64,000 bases of DNA from Burkholderia cepacia GG4 (GTDB lineage: Bacteria > Pseudomonadota > Gammaproteobacteria > Burkholderiales > Burkholderiaceae), in the NCBI RefSeq assembly GCF_000292915.1, contig NC_018514.1:186001-250000 (forward strand), read 5' to 3'. The notes under the pieces were generated by a model, which saw nothing but the letters and a program-made list of their open reading frames with translations, did no database searches and was not told the DNA's origin. Of this stretch, positions 19,355 to 28,670 are shown one piece after another. The position numbers were made by a program, and so were the translations under genes. Position 1 is the first letter of the stretch. Every line of letters starts with the position of its first letter.

Positions 19355-20596
19355 ATGAAAGTATCGGCAGACATTCGTGCATTGATCGAGCGACGCAAGG
19401 AAGGCTACAGCCTCGAGGCGCCGTTCTATACGAGCGAGGAAATCTTCGCCCTCGACATGGAGGCGATTTTCCGCCAGCACTGGATCCAGGTAGCGGTCGA
19501 ACCGGACATTCCGGAGCCGGGCGACTACGTGACCGTGGAACTGGGCAGCGACTCGATCCTGATCGTGCGCGACGACGACATGGAAATTCGTGCGTTCCAC
19601 AACGTGTGCCGTCACCGCGGCGCACGCCTGTGCAACGAAGACAAGGGCTCGGTCGGCAACATCGTGTGCCCGTACCACAGCTGGACCTACAACCTGACGG
19701 GTCAGCTGATGTTCGCCGAGCACATGGGCGAGAAGTTCGACCGTTGCAAGCACAGCCTGAAGTCGGTGCACGTGCAGAACCTCGCGGGCCTGATCTTCAT
19801 CTGCCTCGCCGAGGAGCCGCCGGTCGATTTCGCGAAGCTGCGCGCCGAGATGGAGCCGTATCTGCTGCCGCACGATCTGCCGAACACGAAGATCGCCGCG
19901 CAGATCGACATCATCGAGGAAGGCAACTGGAAGCTCACGATGGAGAACAACCGCGAGTGCTATCACTGCGTCGCGAACCATCCTGAACTGACGATCTCGC
20001 TGTACGAATACGGCTTCGGCTACCAGCGCTCCGACGCCAACGCCGAAGGCATGGACGCGTTCGCGGAAACGTGCGTGCGGCGCGGCAAGGAGTGGGCCGA
20101 GATGGGCCTGCCGTCCGCCGAAATCGAAAAGCTGCTCGACGTGACGGGCTTCCGCACGCAGCGCCTGCCGCTCGACCGCCACGGCGAATCGCAGACGCTC
20201 GACGCGAAGGTCGCCTCGAAGAAGCTGCTCGGCCAGTTCGACCAGGCCGATCTCGGCGGCCTGTCGTTCTGGACGCAACCGAACTCGTGGCACCACTTCA
20301 TGAGCGATCACATCGTGACGTTCTCGGTGATTCCGCTGTCGGCCGGCAAGACGCTGGTGCGCACCAAGTGGCTCGTGCACAAGGACGCGAAGGAAGGCAT
20401 CGACTACGACGTGAAGAACCTCACGGCCGTGTGGAACGCGACCAACGACCAGGATCGCGCGCTCGTCGAATTCTCGCAGCGCGGCGCGACCAGCAGCGCG
20501 TATGAGCCGGGCCCGTATTCGCCGTACACGGAAGGTCTCGTCGAAAAATTCTCGGCCTGGTACATCGGCCGGCTCGCCGAAAAGACCGGCGCGTAG
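19355..20596 (+). CDS. gbcA: Glycine betaine monooxygenase, Rieske oxygenase subunit
   Basis: A 413-residue Rieske non-haem iron oxygenase. The 2Fe-2S ligands are C85-x-H87 and C105-x2-H108 (C-R-H-R-G-A-R-L-C ... C-P-Y-H-S-W-T-Y). The mononuclear iron site lies in E-N-N-R-E-C-Y-H-C-V-A-N-H. It hydroxylates a methyl group of glycine betaine, giving dimethylglycine and formaldehyde, and needs reductase GbcB. The chosen ATG at 19355 follows CCGGAGCAAACG; a longer open frame to the left overlaps etfB. It lies 52 bases past the ETF pair, so it may share or follow their transcript. Confidence 0.95.
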   Translation: MKVSADIRALIERRKEGYSLEAPFYTSEEIFALDMEAIFRQHWIQVAVEPDIPEPGDYVTVELGSDSILIVRDDDMEIRAFHNVCRHRGARLCNEDKGSVGNIVCPYHSWTYNLTGQLMFAEHMGEKFDRCKHSLKSVHVQNLAGLIFICLAEEPPVDFAKLRAEMEPYLLPHDLPNTKIAAQIDIIEEGNWKLTMENNRECYHCVANHPELTISLYEYGFGYQRSDANAEGMDAFAETCVRRGKEWAEMGLPSAEIEKLLDVTGFRTQRLPLDRHGESQTLDAKVASKKLLGQFDQADLGGLSFWTQPNSWHHFMSDHIVTFSVIPLSAGKTLVRTKWLVHKDAKEGIDYDVKNLTAVWNATNDQDRALVEFSQRGATSSAYEPGPYSPYTEGLVEKFSAWYIGRLAEKTGA

Positions 20597-20622
20597 TAGC
20601 ACCCAGTACTGAAGCGGAGTCA

Positions 20623-20712
20623 ATGATGAAACAACCCCCACGCTCACTTCGTTCGCTGCCCCCCGTGGGGGCGGCCAGCCTCCTTGGGGCGGCCCTGCGG
20701 AGGCTGGCATGA
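20623..20712 (+). CDS. Putative leader peptide ORF ending in a stop/start overlap with gbcB
   Basis: An open frame of 29 codons (28 if the second of two adjacent ATGs at 20626 is used) follows GGAG at 20616-20619, 6 bases from the second ATG. It begins MMKQPPRSLRSLPPV and ends in TGA at 20710-20712, overlapping the gbcB ATG at 20709. The DNA can form two hairpins: CCCCCACG/CGTGGGGG (20635-20671) and CCAGCCTCC/GGAGGCTGG (20675-20707). The gbcB ribosome-binding site GGAGG (20699-20703) lies inside the second stem, so leader translation could open it. The sequence also resembles a dispersed GC-rich repeat common in Burkholderiales, so it may be a mobile repeat that happens to be in frame. Confidence 0.5.
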   Translation: MMKQPPRSLRSLPPVGAASLLGAALRRLA

Positions 20713-21857
20713 TGCGAGATGCGGCCACTTTCGAGCCGGCGGACAGCCGGGTCACACACCCGGCGTTCTGGAACGCGCTGCCCGAGCGCTGGACGAGCGA
20801 CGTCGAGGAAACGCTGGTGTGCTGCCACGTGCGGCAGGAAACCCACGACGTGAAGAGCTTCTTCTTCCGTTCGCCGCAAGGCCGTGCGTTTTCCTTCGAG
20901 CCCGGGCAGTTCATCACGCTCGAGCTCGACATCGAAGGCGAGACGATCAACCGGTGCTACACGATCTCGTCGTCGCCCGCGCGGCCGCACACGATCTCGA
21001 TCACGGTCAAGCGCGTGCCGGGCGGCAAGGTGTCGAACTGGCTGCACGACAACCTGCAGCCGGGCGCGTCGGTTCGCGTGCTCGGCCCGGCCGGCGAATT
21101 CACGTGCGCGCGGCATCCGGCGCGCAAGTACCTGTTCCTGTCGGCCGGTTCGGGCGTGACGCCGCTGATGTCGATGAGCCGCGCACATCATGATCTCGCC
21201 GAGGATCGCGACATCCTGTTCGTGCACAGCGCACGCACGCCGGACGACATCATCTTCGCACGCGAGCTCGACCTGATCGCGTCGAACCATACGAACTTCC
21301 GCACGTCGTTCGTCGTCGAGCGCGTCGGTGCCCGCACCAACTGGCCGGGCGTCACGGGCTTCCTGACGCTGCCGCTGCTGAAGCTGATCGCACCGGACTT
21401 CATGGAGCGCGAGATCTTCACATGCGGCCCCGCGCCGTACATGAAGGCCGTGCGCGACCTGCTCGACGAAGCCGGCTTCGATCGCAAGCAGTATCACGAG
21501 GAAAGCTTCTCGTTCGAAACGCTCGCGCAGACCGCGAGCGACGACGTGCTCGCCGAACTCGTGCCGGCGGCCGACGGCGGCGACCTTGCGACGAAGCAGT
21601 ACACGGTCAGCTTCGCGAAGAGCAATCGCGAAATTGCGTGCGGCTCGGAGCAGCACGTGCTCGACGCGGCGCGCCAGTCCGGCGTGCGGCTTCCCGCCTC
21701 GTGCACGCAGGGCATGTGCGGCACCTGCAAGGTGAAGCTCGTGTCGGGGCAGGTCGAGATGAAGCACAACGGCGGCATCCGCCAGCGCGAGATCGACCAG
21801 GGGATGGTGCTGCTGTGCTGCAGCAAGCCGCTGTCGGACCTCGTGATCGACAAGTAG
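20709..21857 (+). CDS. gbcB: Glycine betaine monooxygenase, reductase subunit
   Basis: A 382-residue flavin reductase with an FAD-binding barrel (R-C-Y-T-I-S-S-S-P near residue 82), an NAD-binding domain (S-A-G-S-G-V-T-P-L-M-S-M), and a C-terminal plant-type 2Fe-2S ferredoxin domain with C-T-Q-G-M-C-G-T-C and a later C-C. It passes electrons from NAD(P)H to GbcA. Two ATGs (20709 and 20712) are adjacent; the first overlaps the stop of the leader ORF, and its GGAGG is in the 3' arm of a hairpin. Confidence 0.94.
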   Translation: MMRDAATFEPADSRVTHPAFWNALPERWTSDVEETLVCCHVRQETHDVKSFFFRSPQGRAFSFEPGQFITLELDIEGETINRCYTISSSPARPHTISITVKRVPGGKVSNWLHDNLQPGASVRVLGPAGEFTCARHPARKYLFLSAGSGVTPLMSMSRAHHDLAEDRDILFVHSARTPDDIIFARELDLIASNHTNFRTSFVVERVGARTNWPGVTGFLTLPLLKLIAPDFMEREIFTCGPAPYMKAVRDLLDEAGFDRKQYHEESFSFETLAQTASDDVLAELVPAADGGDLATKQYTVSFAKSNREIACGSEQHVLDAARQSGVRLPASCTQGMCGTCKVKLVSGQVEMKHNGGIRQREIDQGMVLLCCSKPLSDLVIDK

Positions 21858-21876
21858 TCGAAACAAGCCACCGGCT

Positions 21877-21900
21877 GTCCGGGCGCGTCGCGCCCGGACA
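21877..21900 (+). terminator. Hairpin after gbcB, possible weak terminator
   Basis: TGTCCGGGCGC-GTC-CGCCCGGACA-type stem of about 10 bp, 20 bases past the gbcB stop. No T-run follows, so it could equally be an mRNA-stabilising structure before the binding-protein gene. Confidence 0.45.
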
Positions 21901-21991
21901 AGCATCCGTCGGAAAACAACGATACCGCGGATTTGTGGTTGAAGAACCTAGAGAGACACCGCGCGGTGAGCGCATATCAAGGAGATCGACC

Positions 21992-22855
21992 ATGAAACTG
22001 TTCGGAAAACTGTTGTGGACCGGCGCACTGTCGGCGATGGTGGCACTGAGCGCGTCGGCGCTCGCCGATGCGAAGCCGACGCTGAAGATCGGCTACGTCG
22101 AAGGCTGGGACGACAGCGTCGCGACGTCCAACGTCGCGGCTCGCGTGATCGAGAAGAAGCTCGGTTACCAGGTCCAGCTCGTGCCGGTGGCGGCCGGGAT
22201 CATGTGGCAGGGCGTGGCACGCGGCGATCTCGACGCGACGCTGTCGGCCTGGCTGCCGGTCACGCACGGTTCCTACTGGGGCGAATACAAGACCAAGGTC
22301 GTCGATCTTGGCGCGAACTTTCCCGACGCGAAGATCGGCCTGATCGTGCCCGACTACGTGAAGGCGAAGAGCATCGACGATCTGAACGCGGAGAAGAGTG
22401 ACTTCGGTGGCCGCATCGTCGGCATCGATGCGGGCGCGGGCGTGATGCGCAAGACCGATGAAGCGATCAAGAGCTACGCCCTGAACTACACGCTGATGCC
22501 GAGTTCGGGCGGCGCGATGACGGCCGAACTGTCGCGCTCCGTCGGTGCGAACAAGCCGGTGATCGTGACCGGCTGGGCGCCGCACTGGATGTTCGCGAAG
22601 TGGAAGCTGCGCTTCCTCGAGGATCCGAAGAAGGTGTTCGGCGGCGCGGAGCACGTCGACAACGTCGTGAATCCGCAGCTCGAAACGAAGGCCAAGCCGG
22701 TCGTCGCGTTCCTGAAGAAATTCCAGTGGAAGCCGGGCGAAATCGACAGCGTGATGCTCGCGATCCAGAACGGTTCGAAGCCGGAGGCGGCCGCCGACGC
22801 GTGGATTGCGGCGCATGCGGACCGCGTGAATTCGTGGACTGAAGGCGTCCAGTAA
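21992..22855 (+). CDS. Glycine betaine-type ABC transporter substrate-binding protein (OpuAC/ProX family)
   Basis: A 287-residue periplasmic binding protein with a signal peptide (about 1-26, ...A-L-S-A-S-A-L-A-D-A). Mature sequence starts K-P-T-L-K-I-G-Y-V-E-G-W-D-D, and W-A-P-H-W-M lies in the C-terminal lobe; Trp residues of this kind form the aromatic cage for quaternary ammonium. RBS AAGGAG precedes the ATG by 7 bases. No ABC permease or ATPase is adjacent, so it probably feeds a transporter encoded elsewhere, as in Pseudomonas where several binding proteins share CbcWV. Ligand by context is glycine betaine. Confidence 0.85.
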   Translation: MKLFGKLLWTGALSAMVALSASALADAKPTLKIGYVEGWDDSVATSNVAARVIEKKLGYQVQLVPVAAGIMWQGVARGDLDATLSAWLPVTHGSYWGEYKTKVVDLGANFPDAKIGLIVPDYVKAKSIDDLNAEKSDFGGRIVGIDAGAGVMRKTDEAIKSYALNYTLMPSSGGAMTAELSRSVGANKPVIVTGWAPHWMFAKWKLRFLEDPKKVFGGAEHVDNVVNPQLETKAKPVVAFLKKFQWKPGEIDSVMLAIQNGSKPEAAADAWIAAHADRVNSWTEGVQ

Positions 22856-22907
22856 GGCAGCGACGATTCGTCGCACGAAACATCATAACAATATGCCGGG
22901 GATGGAA

Positions 22908-22973
22908 TGCAGGAATCCGAAATAATTATGGATTCATGCGGCCATATCCCGGAATTATTTTTCTGATTCTGCA
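22908..22973 (+). other. Imperfect inverted repeat, possible terminator
   Basis: An AT-rich stretch beginning TGCAGGAATCCGAAATAATT and ending GGAATTATTTTTCTGATTCTGC can fold into a long imperfect stem, followed by AAAAAAGC. It lies between the binding-protein and permease genes and may separate the two transcripts. Confidence 0.35.
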
Positions 22974-23033
22974 AAAAAGCGCGTAAGTTGTTACACTACG
23001 GCCCTTGTGCGGAGTCATCACAGGAGGAATTGG

Positions 23034-24689
23034 ATGAGTCAGGCAGGACTGCGTGCGAACCGCACCAGTGATGTTGAGGCAACCATCTCACATGATTCGA
23101 CGGGCCACACGCTGCATCGTGGCCTGACTTGGAAAGACGCATTCTGGGTAACGAGCGGCGTGCCGGCAGGCGTGCTGTTCACGATCGGCGGCGTATGCGC
23201 GACGATCGGCCAGCCCGCGTGGGCGATCTGGATCGCCGCGATCACGATGGGGCTGATTCAAAGCGCGACTTATGCGGAAATATCGGGGCTATTTCCCCAT
23301 AAATCGGGCGGCGCGTCGGTGTATGGCGCGATCGGCTGGGTCCGTTACAGCAAGCTGATTGCCCCGGTTTCCGTGTGGTGCAACTGGCTCGCGTGGTCGC
23401 CGATGCTCGCGCTCGGCTGCGGTCTCGCGGCGAGCTATGCGCTCACGAGTCTCTTTCCCGCCGATGCGGCGGTGCTGCACTGGCAGCTCAAGGTTGCGGA
23501 TCTCGGTTTCATCAAGCCGGGTCTGTCTCTGCGAATCAACGCGACGTTCATCATCGCGACGATTCTGCTTCTCATCACGTTCAAGCTTCAGCACAGCGGT
23601 GCATCGAAGGCTGCGCGCACGCAGCGCATTCTCGGCATCGCATCGCTCACGCCGTTGCTGATCGTCGGCATCGTTCCGTTCATCACCGGCGACGTGCCGA
23701 TGTCGAACCTGCTCCCGCTGCTGCCGCTCGGTCACGACGCGCACGGCAATGTCACGGCCGCGACGTTCGGCTCGTGGAACGGGCAGGGTGTCACGATGGC
23801 GCTCGGCGCGATGTTCATGGCCGGCTGGGCGTCGTATGGCTTCGAGACGGCCGTCTGCTACACGCGCGAATTCCGCGATCCGCGCCGCGACACCGCGAAG
23901 GCGATCTTCTGGTCGGGTGCGCTGTGTCTCGTCGTGATGACGCTCGTGCCGCTGGCGTTCCAGGGCGCGCTCGGCACCCAGGCGATGCTCGATCCGGCGA
24001 TCGGCGACGGTACCGGCGTCGCGGCCGCAATGGCGAAGATCGTCGGCGGCGGCGCATGGGTCGCGAATGCGGTCGTCGTGATGCTGATGCTGTCGATCCT
24101 GCTGATCGTGATGACGTCGATGATGGGCTCGTCGCGCACGCTGTACCAGGCATCGGTCGACGGCTGGCTGCCCAAGTACCTGTCGCACGTGAACGAGCAC
24201 GGCTCGCCCACGCGCGCGATGTGGACCGATCTCGGCTTCAACCTCGTGTTGCTGATGATGTCGGACTACATGACGGTGCTGTCGATCTCGAACGTCTGCT
24301 ACATGCTGTTCGTATTCCTGAATCTTCAGTCGGGCTGGATCCACCGGATGGATCGCGGCAACTGGGATCGGCCGTTCCGCTGCCCGACCTGGCTGCTCGT
24401 CGCCGGTTCGATCTGCGGCTACGCGAACCTCGTCTATGTCGGCGCGGGTGCGAACCTGCAGGGCGAGGGCACGCTGCGCAACGGGCTGATCGCGATGCTG
24501 CTGATCGTGCCGGTGTTCCTGTTCCGCCACTACTGGCAGGATCGCGGCCGTTTCCCCGCGCAGATGCAGCGCGACATGGAACTCGAAGTGCCGAAGCGCG
24601 CGATGTGGCTGAGCCTGATGCCGTATGCGGCGCTGGTCGGCGCAGGGCTGACGATCTGGCTGTCGTACTACTTCGCGTGGGTGAAGTAA
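23034..24689 (+). CDS. APC-superfamily amino-acid permease
   Basis: A 551-residue inner-membrane transporter with about 12 hydrophobic segments. The N-terminal helix contains the A-F-W-V-T-S-G-V-P-A-G-V motif of APC permeases, and Y-A-E-I-S-G-L-F-P lies in the second helix region. Strong RBS AGGAGGAA ends 5 bases before the ATG at 23034; an upstream in-frame start is less likely. In this setting it may import a betaine intermediate such as sarcosine or dimethylglycine, or an amino acid. It converges on purU across a shared terminator. Confidence 0.82.
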   Translation: MSQAGLRANRTSDVEATISHDSTGHTLHRGLTWKDAFWVTSGVPAGVLFTIGGVCATIGQPAWAIWIAAITMGLIQSATYAEISGLFPHKSGGASVYGAIGWVRYSKLIAPVSVWCNWLAWSPMLALGCGLAASYALTSLFPADAAVLHWQLKVADLGFIKPGLSLRINATFIIATILLLITFKLQHSGASKAARTQRILGIASLTPLLIVGIVPFITGDVPMSNLLPLLPLGHDAHGNVTAATFGSWNGQGVTMALGAMFMAGWASYGFETAVCYTREFRDPRRDTAKAIFWSGALCLVVMTLVPLAFQGALGTQAMLDPAIGDGTGVAAAMAKIVGGGAWVANAVVVMLMLSILLIVMTSMMGSSRTLYQASVDGWLPKYLSHVNEHGSPTRAMWTDLGFNLVLLMMSDYMTVLSISNVCYMLFVFLNLQSGWIHRMDRGNWDRPFRCPTWLLVAGSICGYANLVYVGAGANLQGEGTLRNGLIAMLLIVPVFLFRHYWQDRGRFPAQMQRDMELEVPKRAMWLSLMPYAALVGAGLTIWLSYYFAWVK

Positions 24690-24774
24690 GCGCCTGACGC
24701 CGGCACGCGCGGCGCGCGACGAATCCGGACACCGCACCCGGGGCCGTCGCGCGAAGCGTCGAATGGCAAGCGAT

Positions 24775-24811
24775 AAAAAACCGACCGGCATGTTTGCCGG
24801 TCGGTTTTTTT
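24775..24811. terminator. Bidirectional Rho-independent terminator
   Basis: AAAAAACCGACCGGCA-TGTT-TGCCGGTCGGTTTTTTT, a long perfect stem with A-run and T-run, between the convergent permease and purU genes. Confidence 0.95.
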
Positions 24812-24848
24812 GTTTGCTGCCTGTCGAAGGAGCGAAAGCGCGACGCGC

Positions 24849-25733
24849 TTACGAAAACACCACCGTCCGATCCCCGTTCAAGAACACCCGCCGCTCGATG
24901 AACGCCTTCACCGCGCGCGCGAGCGTGATGCATTCGACGTCACGGCCCACCGCGAGCAGTTGCTCGGGACGCAGCGCATGATCGACGCGTTCGACCACCT
25001 GCTCGATGATCGGGCCTTCGTCGAGATCGTCGGTCACGAAGTGCGCGGTCGCACCGATCAGCTTCACGCCGCGCGCATGCGCCTGGTGATACGGCTTCGC
25101 ACCCTTGAAGCCGGGCAGGAACGAGTGATGGATGTTGATCGCGCGGTTCGCGAGCTTCGCGCTCGTTTCCTGCGACAGCACCTGCATGTAGCGCGCGAGG
25201 ATCACGAGTTCGGCGCCGCTCGACTCGAAGTAATCGAGCCATTGCGCTTCCTGCTGCGCCTTAGTGTCGGCCGTGATCGGGAAGTGGCGGAACGGCAGCC
25301 CGTGCTGCGCGGCGAGCGGCTCGAAGTCGGGATGGTTCGACACGATGCCGACGATGTCCATCTTCAGCTCGCCCATCCGCCAGCGGAACAGCAGGTCCGC
25401 GAGGCAGTGCTCGAGCTTCGACACCATGATCAGCACCTTCGGCCGCGCGTTCACGTCGTGGATCGCCCATTGCGTGTTGCCGTCGTGGCCGCCGAGCTCG
25501 GCCGCGATCGGCCCGAACTCGTGGCGCAGCGCGTCGATCTGCAGCGTCTCGTCCGTCGGATGAAACACGCAGCGCACGAAGAAGTGGTTGCTGAGATCGT
25601 CGTCGAACACGTTCAGCGCATCGACATAGCAGCGATGGCGCTCGAGAAAGCCGACGACGGCGGCGACCTGGCCGGCCGCGCTCGGGCACGACAGCGTCAG
25701 GACGAATTGATCGGGGCGTGAGTCGGCGGTCAT
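24849..25733 (-). CDS. purU: Formyltetrahydrofolate deformylase
   Basis: A 294-residue enzyme with an N-terminal ACT domain (about 8-85) and a formyltransferase-fold hydrolase domain carrying I-N-I-H-H-S-F-L-P-G-F-K-G-A and the catalytic D-E-G-P-I-I. It releases formate from 10-formyl-tetrahydrofolate and so recycles folate when one-carbon units are in excess. A second purU lies with the sarcosine/betaine genes in Pseudomonas, and this one fits that role: demethylation loads the folate pool and GlyA draws on it. Confidence 0.94.
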   Translation of the reverse strand: MTADSRPDQFVLTLSCPSAAGQVAAVVGFLERHRCYVDALNVFDDDLSNHFFVRCVFHPTDETLQIDALRHEFGPIAAELGGHDGNTQWAIHDVNARPKVLIMVSKLEHCLADLLFRWRMGELKMDIVGIVSNHPDFEPLAAQHGLPFRHFPITADTKAQQEAQWLDYFESSGAELVILARYMQVLSQETSAKLANRAINIHHSFLPGFKGAKPYHQAHARGVKLIGATAHFVTDDLDEGPIIEQVVERVDHALRPEQLLAVGRDVECITLARAVKAFIERRVFLNGDRTVVFS

Positions 25734-25961
25734 GAGATTCCTCGGATGTCATGGGGCGCGAACCCGCGCGGCGGCGCACCGGGGCGCCAGGCTACGCGGG
25801 TAGCGGGAGACTCAAGTAAATCAGGACGATTTTGGCGCGGATAGAACCAACCCGCCGTGTGGCTGGTATCGGCACGCCAGCGCGGCCGGGCGGGTGCGGG
25901 CGGTCCGGCGGGAAGTCCGGCGGGCGTCAGGCTGGTGTCCGGTGGCCGGACGGACGGCCGT

Positions 25962-26867
25962 TCAGGCCGGCGCGCACGCGTCGAGCAGCCAGCGCCGGAA
26001 CACGTGGGTCGCGTCCGGCTCGGGTCGTTGCGGCGGCCGCACCAGGAAGTAGCCGCGCGACGTGACGACGGGCGCGTCGACGAGCTTCACGAGCTGCCCG
26101 GACGCGACGAGCTCGTCGACGAGCGGCGACCAGCCGAGCGCGACGCCCTCGCCGAGCAGCGCCGCATGGATCACCAGCGCATAGCTGTTGAAGGTCACGC
26201 CGCGCGCGGCGGCCGGTGCGTCGAGGCCGTGCGCGTCGAACCAGCCAGCCCACGACAGCCAGCGCTCGGGGCGCGTTGGCTGCACGTGCAACAGCGGCAG
26301 CGCGTGCAGATGGTCGGGCCGCGCGACGTCCGGGTGCGCGGCGCGGAACGCGGGCGAGCAGACGGGCGTGACGGATTCCGGAAACAGGCGTGCTGCCGTG
26401 CACGACGGCCAGTGACCGTCGCCGAACAGGATCGCGATATCGGCGTGGTCGCGCTGCGCGTCGTAGTCCTGTGACGTCACGACCCGCACGTCGACGTCCG
26501 GCATCACGCGCTTGAGGCCCGCGAGGCGCGGCATCAGCCAGTACGTGGCAAACCCGAAATCCGTGACGATCGTGAGCGCGCCGTGCTCGCGGCGCGCACG
26601 CAGCGTCGCGGTGGCGCCGCGCAGCGTGTCGAGGCTCACCCGCACGGCTTCGTACAGGCACTGGCCGTCGCTCGTCAGCGTGACGCCGCGCGGGCTGCGC
26701 TCGAACAGCGGCACGCCCAGTTCCGCTTCCAGCTGGAACACCTGCTGGCTCACGGCCGGCTGCGTCGAGCCGAGCTCGCGCGCGGCGGCGGTGAAGCTCT
26801 GGAGACGGGCGGCCGATTCGAACGCGCGCAGCGCCTGCATCGACGGTAACGCTTCGGATTTCGACAT
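25962..26867 (-). CDS. LysR-family regulator of choline sulfate utilisation
   Basis: A 301-residue LysR regulator divergent from betC across about 220 bases. The helix-turn-helix is near residues 8-65 (S-F-T-A-A-A-R-E-L-G-S-T-Q-P-A-V-S-Q-Q-V). This LysR-betC-binding protein arrangement is the standard choline sulfate cassette, so it probably activates betC and choX in response to choline sulfate or choline. The ATG at 26867 is chosen; the upstream extension with an internal A-L-M-G-P-L looks non-coding. Confidence 0.88.
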   Translation of the reverse strand: MSKSEALPSMQALRAFESAARLQSFTAAARELGSTQPAVSQQVFQLEAELGVPLFERSPRGVTLTSDGQCLYEAVRVSLDTLRGATATLRARREHGALTIVTDFGFATYWLMPRLAGLKRVMPDVDVRVVTSQDYDAQRDHADIAILFGDGHWPSCTAARLFPESVTPVCSPAFRAAHPDVARPDHLHALPLLHVQPTRPERWLSWAGWFDAHGLDAPAAARGVTFNSYALVIHAALLGEGVALGWSPLVDELVASGQLVKLVDAPVVTSRGYFLVRPPQRPEPDATHVFRRWLLDACAPA

Positions 26868-27089
26868 AAGTCTCTCTAATGGCCCCATAAGGGCCGGACG
26901 CCTTCCCGTGCGAATTCGGGCGGGGGATAGTGCTTCGGACGGCACGGCGCCGCGCCAGGCCTTCCGCGATTCTAGCCAGTCGCAGCCGGTGCGCGCGGCA
27001 CTTTCTGCAGGCCGCGTCCGTCATGCCGGCTGCGTCGCTGCACGAGCGTCGCGCCGTTCCGCTCGAACACCGATTTCCCCACGACCGCG

Positions 27090-28625
27090 ATGACGAACCC
27101 GACTCCCAACATTTTGATCCTGATGGCCGACCAGCTGACGCCGTTCGCGTTACCGGCCTACGGCAACCGCGTCGCGCGCACGCCGACGCTCGACCGCCTC
27201 GCCGCGCAAGGCGTGGTGTTCGACGCCGCGTACTGCGCGAGCCCGCTGTGCGCGCCGTCGCGCTTTTCGCTGCTGACCGGCAAGCTGCCGTCGGGTATCG
27301 GCGCCTACGATAACGCCGCCGAATTGCCGGCGCAAACGCTGACGTTCGCGCACTACCTGCGCGCCGGCGGGTACCGGACGATGCTGTCGGGCAAGATGCA
27401 TTTCTGTGGGCCCGACCAGCTGCACGGCTTCGAGGAGCGGCTCACGACCGACATCTATCCGGCCGATTTCGGCTGGGTGCCCGACTGGGACAGCCCGGCC
27501 GAGCGGCCGAGCTGGTACCACAACATGAGCTCGGTGCTCGAGGCCGGCCCGTGCGTACGTACGAACCAGCTCGACTTCGACGACGAGGTCACGTTCGCGG
27601 CGAAGCAGAAGCTGTACGACGTCGCCCGCGAGCGCGCGGCCGGCCACGACGCGCGGCCGTTCTGCATGGTCGTGTCGCTGACCCATCCGCACGATCCGTA
27701 TGCGATCACGCGCGAATACTGGGATCTGTACGGCGACGACGAGATCGACATGCCGGCCGTGCGGCTCGACGCGGCGGACAGCGACCCGCATTCGCAGCGT
27801 CTGCGCTTCGTCTGCGAAACCGACCGCACGCCGCCGACCGAGGCGCAGATCCGCGCCGCGCGCCGCGCGTACTACGGCGCGACGTCCTACGTCGACACCC
27901 AGTTCGGCAGCGTGCTGGCCGCGCTCGAGCAATGCGGGTTCGCCGACGACACGATCGTGATCGTCACCTCCGATCACGGCGACATGCTCGGCGAGCGCGG
28001 CCTCTGGTACAAGATGACGTTCTTCGAGGGCGGCTGCCGGGTGCCGCTGATCGTCCACGCGCCGGGCCGTTTCGACGCCGCGCGCGTGCGCGGGCCGGTG
28101 TCGCACGTCGACCTGCTGCCGACGCTCGTCGACCTGGCCGGCGCCGCACCCACCGGCGGCTGGCCCGATCCGGTCGACGGCGCGAGCCTCGTGCCGCATC
28201 TGCAGGGCGCGCCCTCACACGACGTCGCGCTGGGCGAGTATCTCGCGGAAGGGGCGGTCGCACCGATCGTGATGATCCGCCGCGGCGACTGGAAATACGT
28301 GCATTGCCCGGCCGACCCGGACCAGCTCTACAACCTGGCCGACGACCCGCGCGAGCGCACGAACCTGGCCGGCTTGCCCGAAGCGGCTGACCTGCTTGCC
28401 GCGTTCCGCGCGGAAGCCGCGCGGCGCTGGAACCTGCCGGAGCTCGATGCTCAGGTGCGCGCGAGCCAGCGGCGGCGCCGCTTCCATTACGCGGCGACGA
28501 CACAGGGCCGCATCCAGGCATGGGACTGGCAACCGTTCACCGACGCGAGCCAGCGCTACATGCGCAATCACATCGAACTCGACACGCTCGAAGCGATGGC
28601 GCGCTTTCCGCGCGTCGGGCGCTGA
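27090..28625 (+). CDS. betC: Choline-sulfatase
   Basis: A 511-residue alkaline-phosphatase-fold sulfatase that hydrolyses choline-O-sulfate to choline and sulfate. The formylglycine-forming cysteine is C54 in C-A-P-S-R, followed by T-G-K-L. Calcium ligands appear in M-A-D-Q at the N-terminus and S-D-H-G-D-M-L-G-E. No signal peptide is visible, in agreement with the cytoplasmic enzyme of Sinorhizobium. The C-terminal tail (H-Y-A-A-T-T...W-D-W-Q-P) is typical of the choline-sulfatase subfamily. choX follows after 45 bases. Confidence 0.95.
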   Translation: MTNPTPNILILMADQLTPFALPAYGNRVARTPTLDRLAAQGVVFDAAYCASPLCAPSRFSLLTGKLPSGIGAYDNAAELPAQTLTFAHYLRAGGYRTMLSGKMHFCGPDQLHGFEERLTTDIYPADFGWVPDWDSPAERPSWYHNMSSVLEAGPCVRTNQLDFDDEVTFAAKQKLYDVARERAAGHDARPFCMVVSLTHPHDPYAITREYWDLYGDDEIDMPAVRLDAADSDPHSQRLRFVCETDRTPPTEAQIRAARRAYYGATSYVDTQFGSVLAALEQCGFADDTIVIVTSDHGDMLGERGLWYKMTFFEGGCRVPLIVHAPGRFDAARVRGPVSHVDLLPTLVDLAGAAPTGGWPDPVDGASLVPHLQGAPSHDVALGEYLAEGAVAPIVMIRRGDWKYVHCPADPDQLYNLADDPRERTNLAGLPEAADLLAAFRAEAARRWNLPELDAQVRASQRRRRFHYAATTQGRIQAWDWQPFTDASQRYMRNHIELDTLEAMARFPRVGR

Positions 28626-28670
28626 CCATACCGCATCGCGGACATTGACGAACGACGGAGGAAGCAAGCC

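Noticed and set aside
20635..20707. The two gbcA-gbcB hairpins as a Rho-independent terminator
   Set aside because: No T-run follows and the second stem abuts the gbcB start; a translational role fits better.
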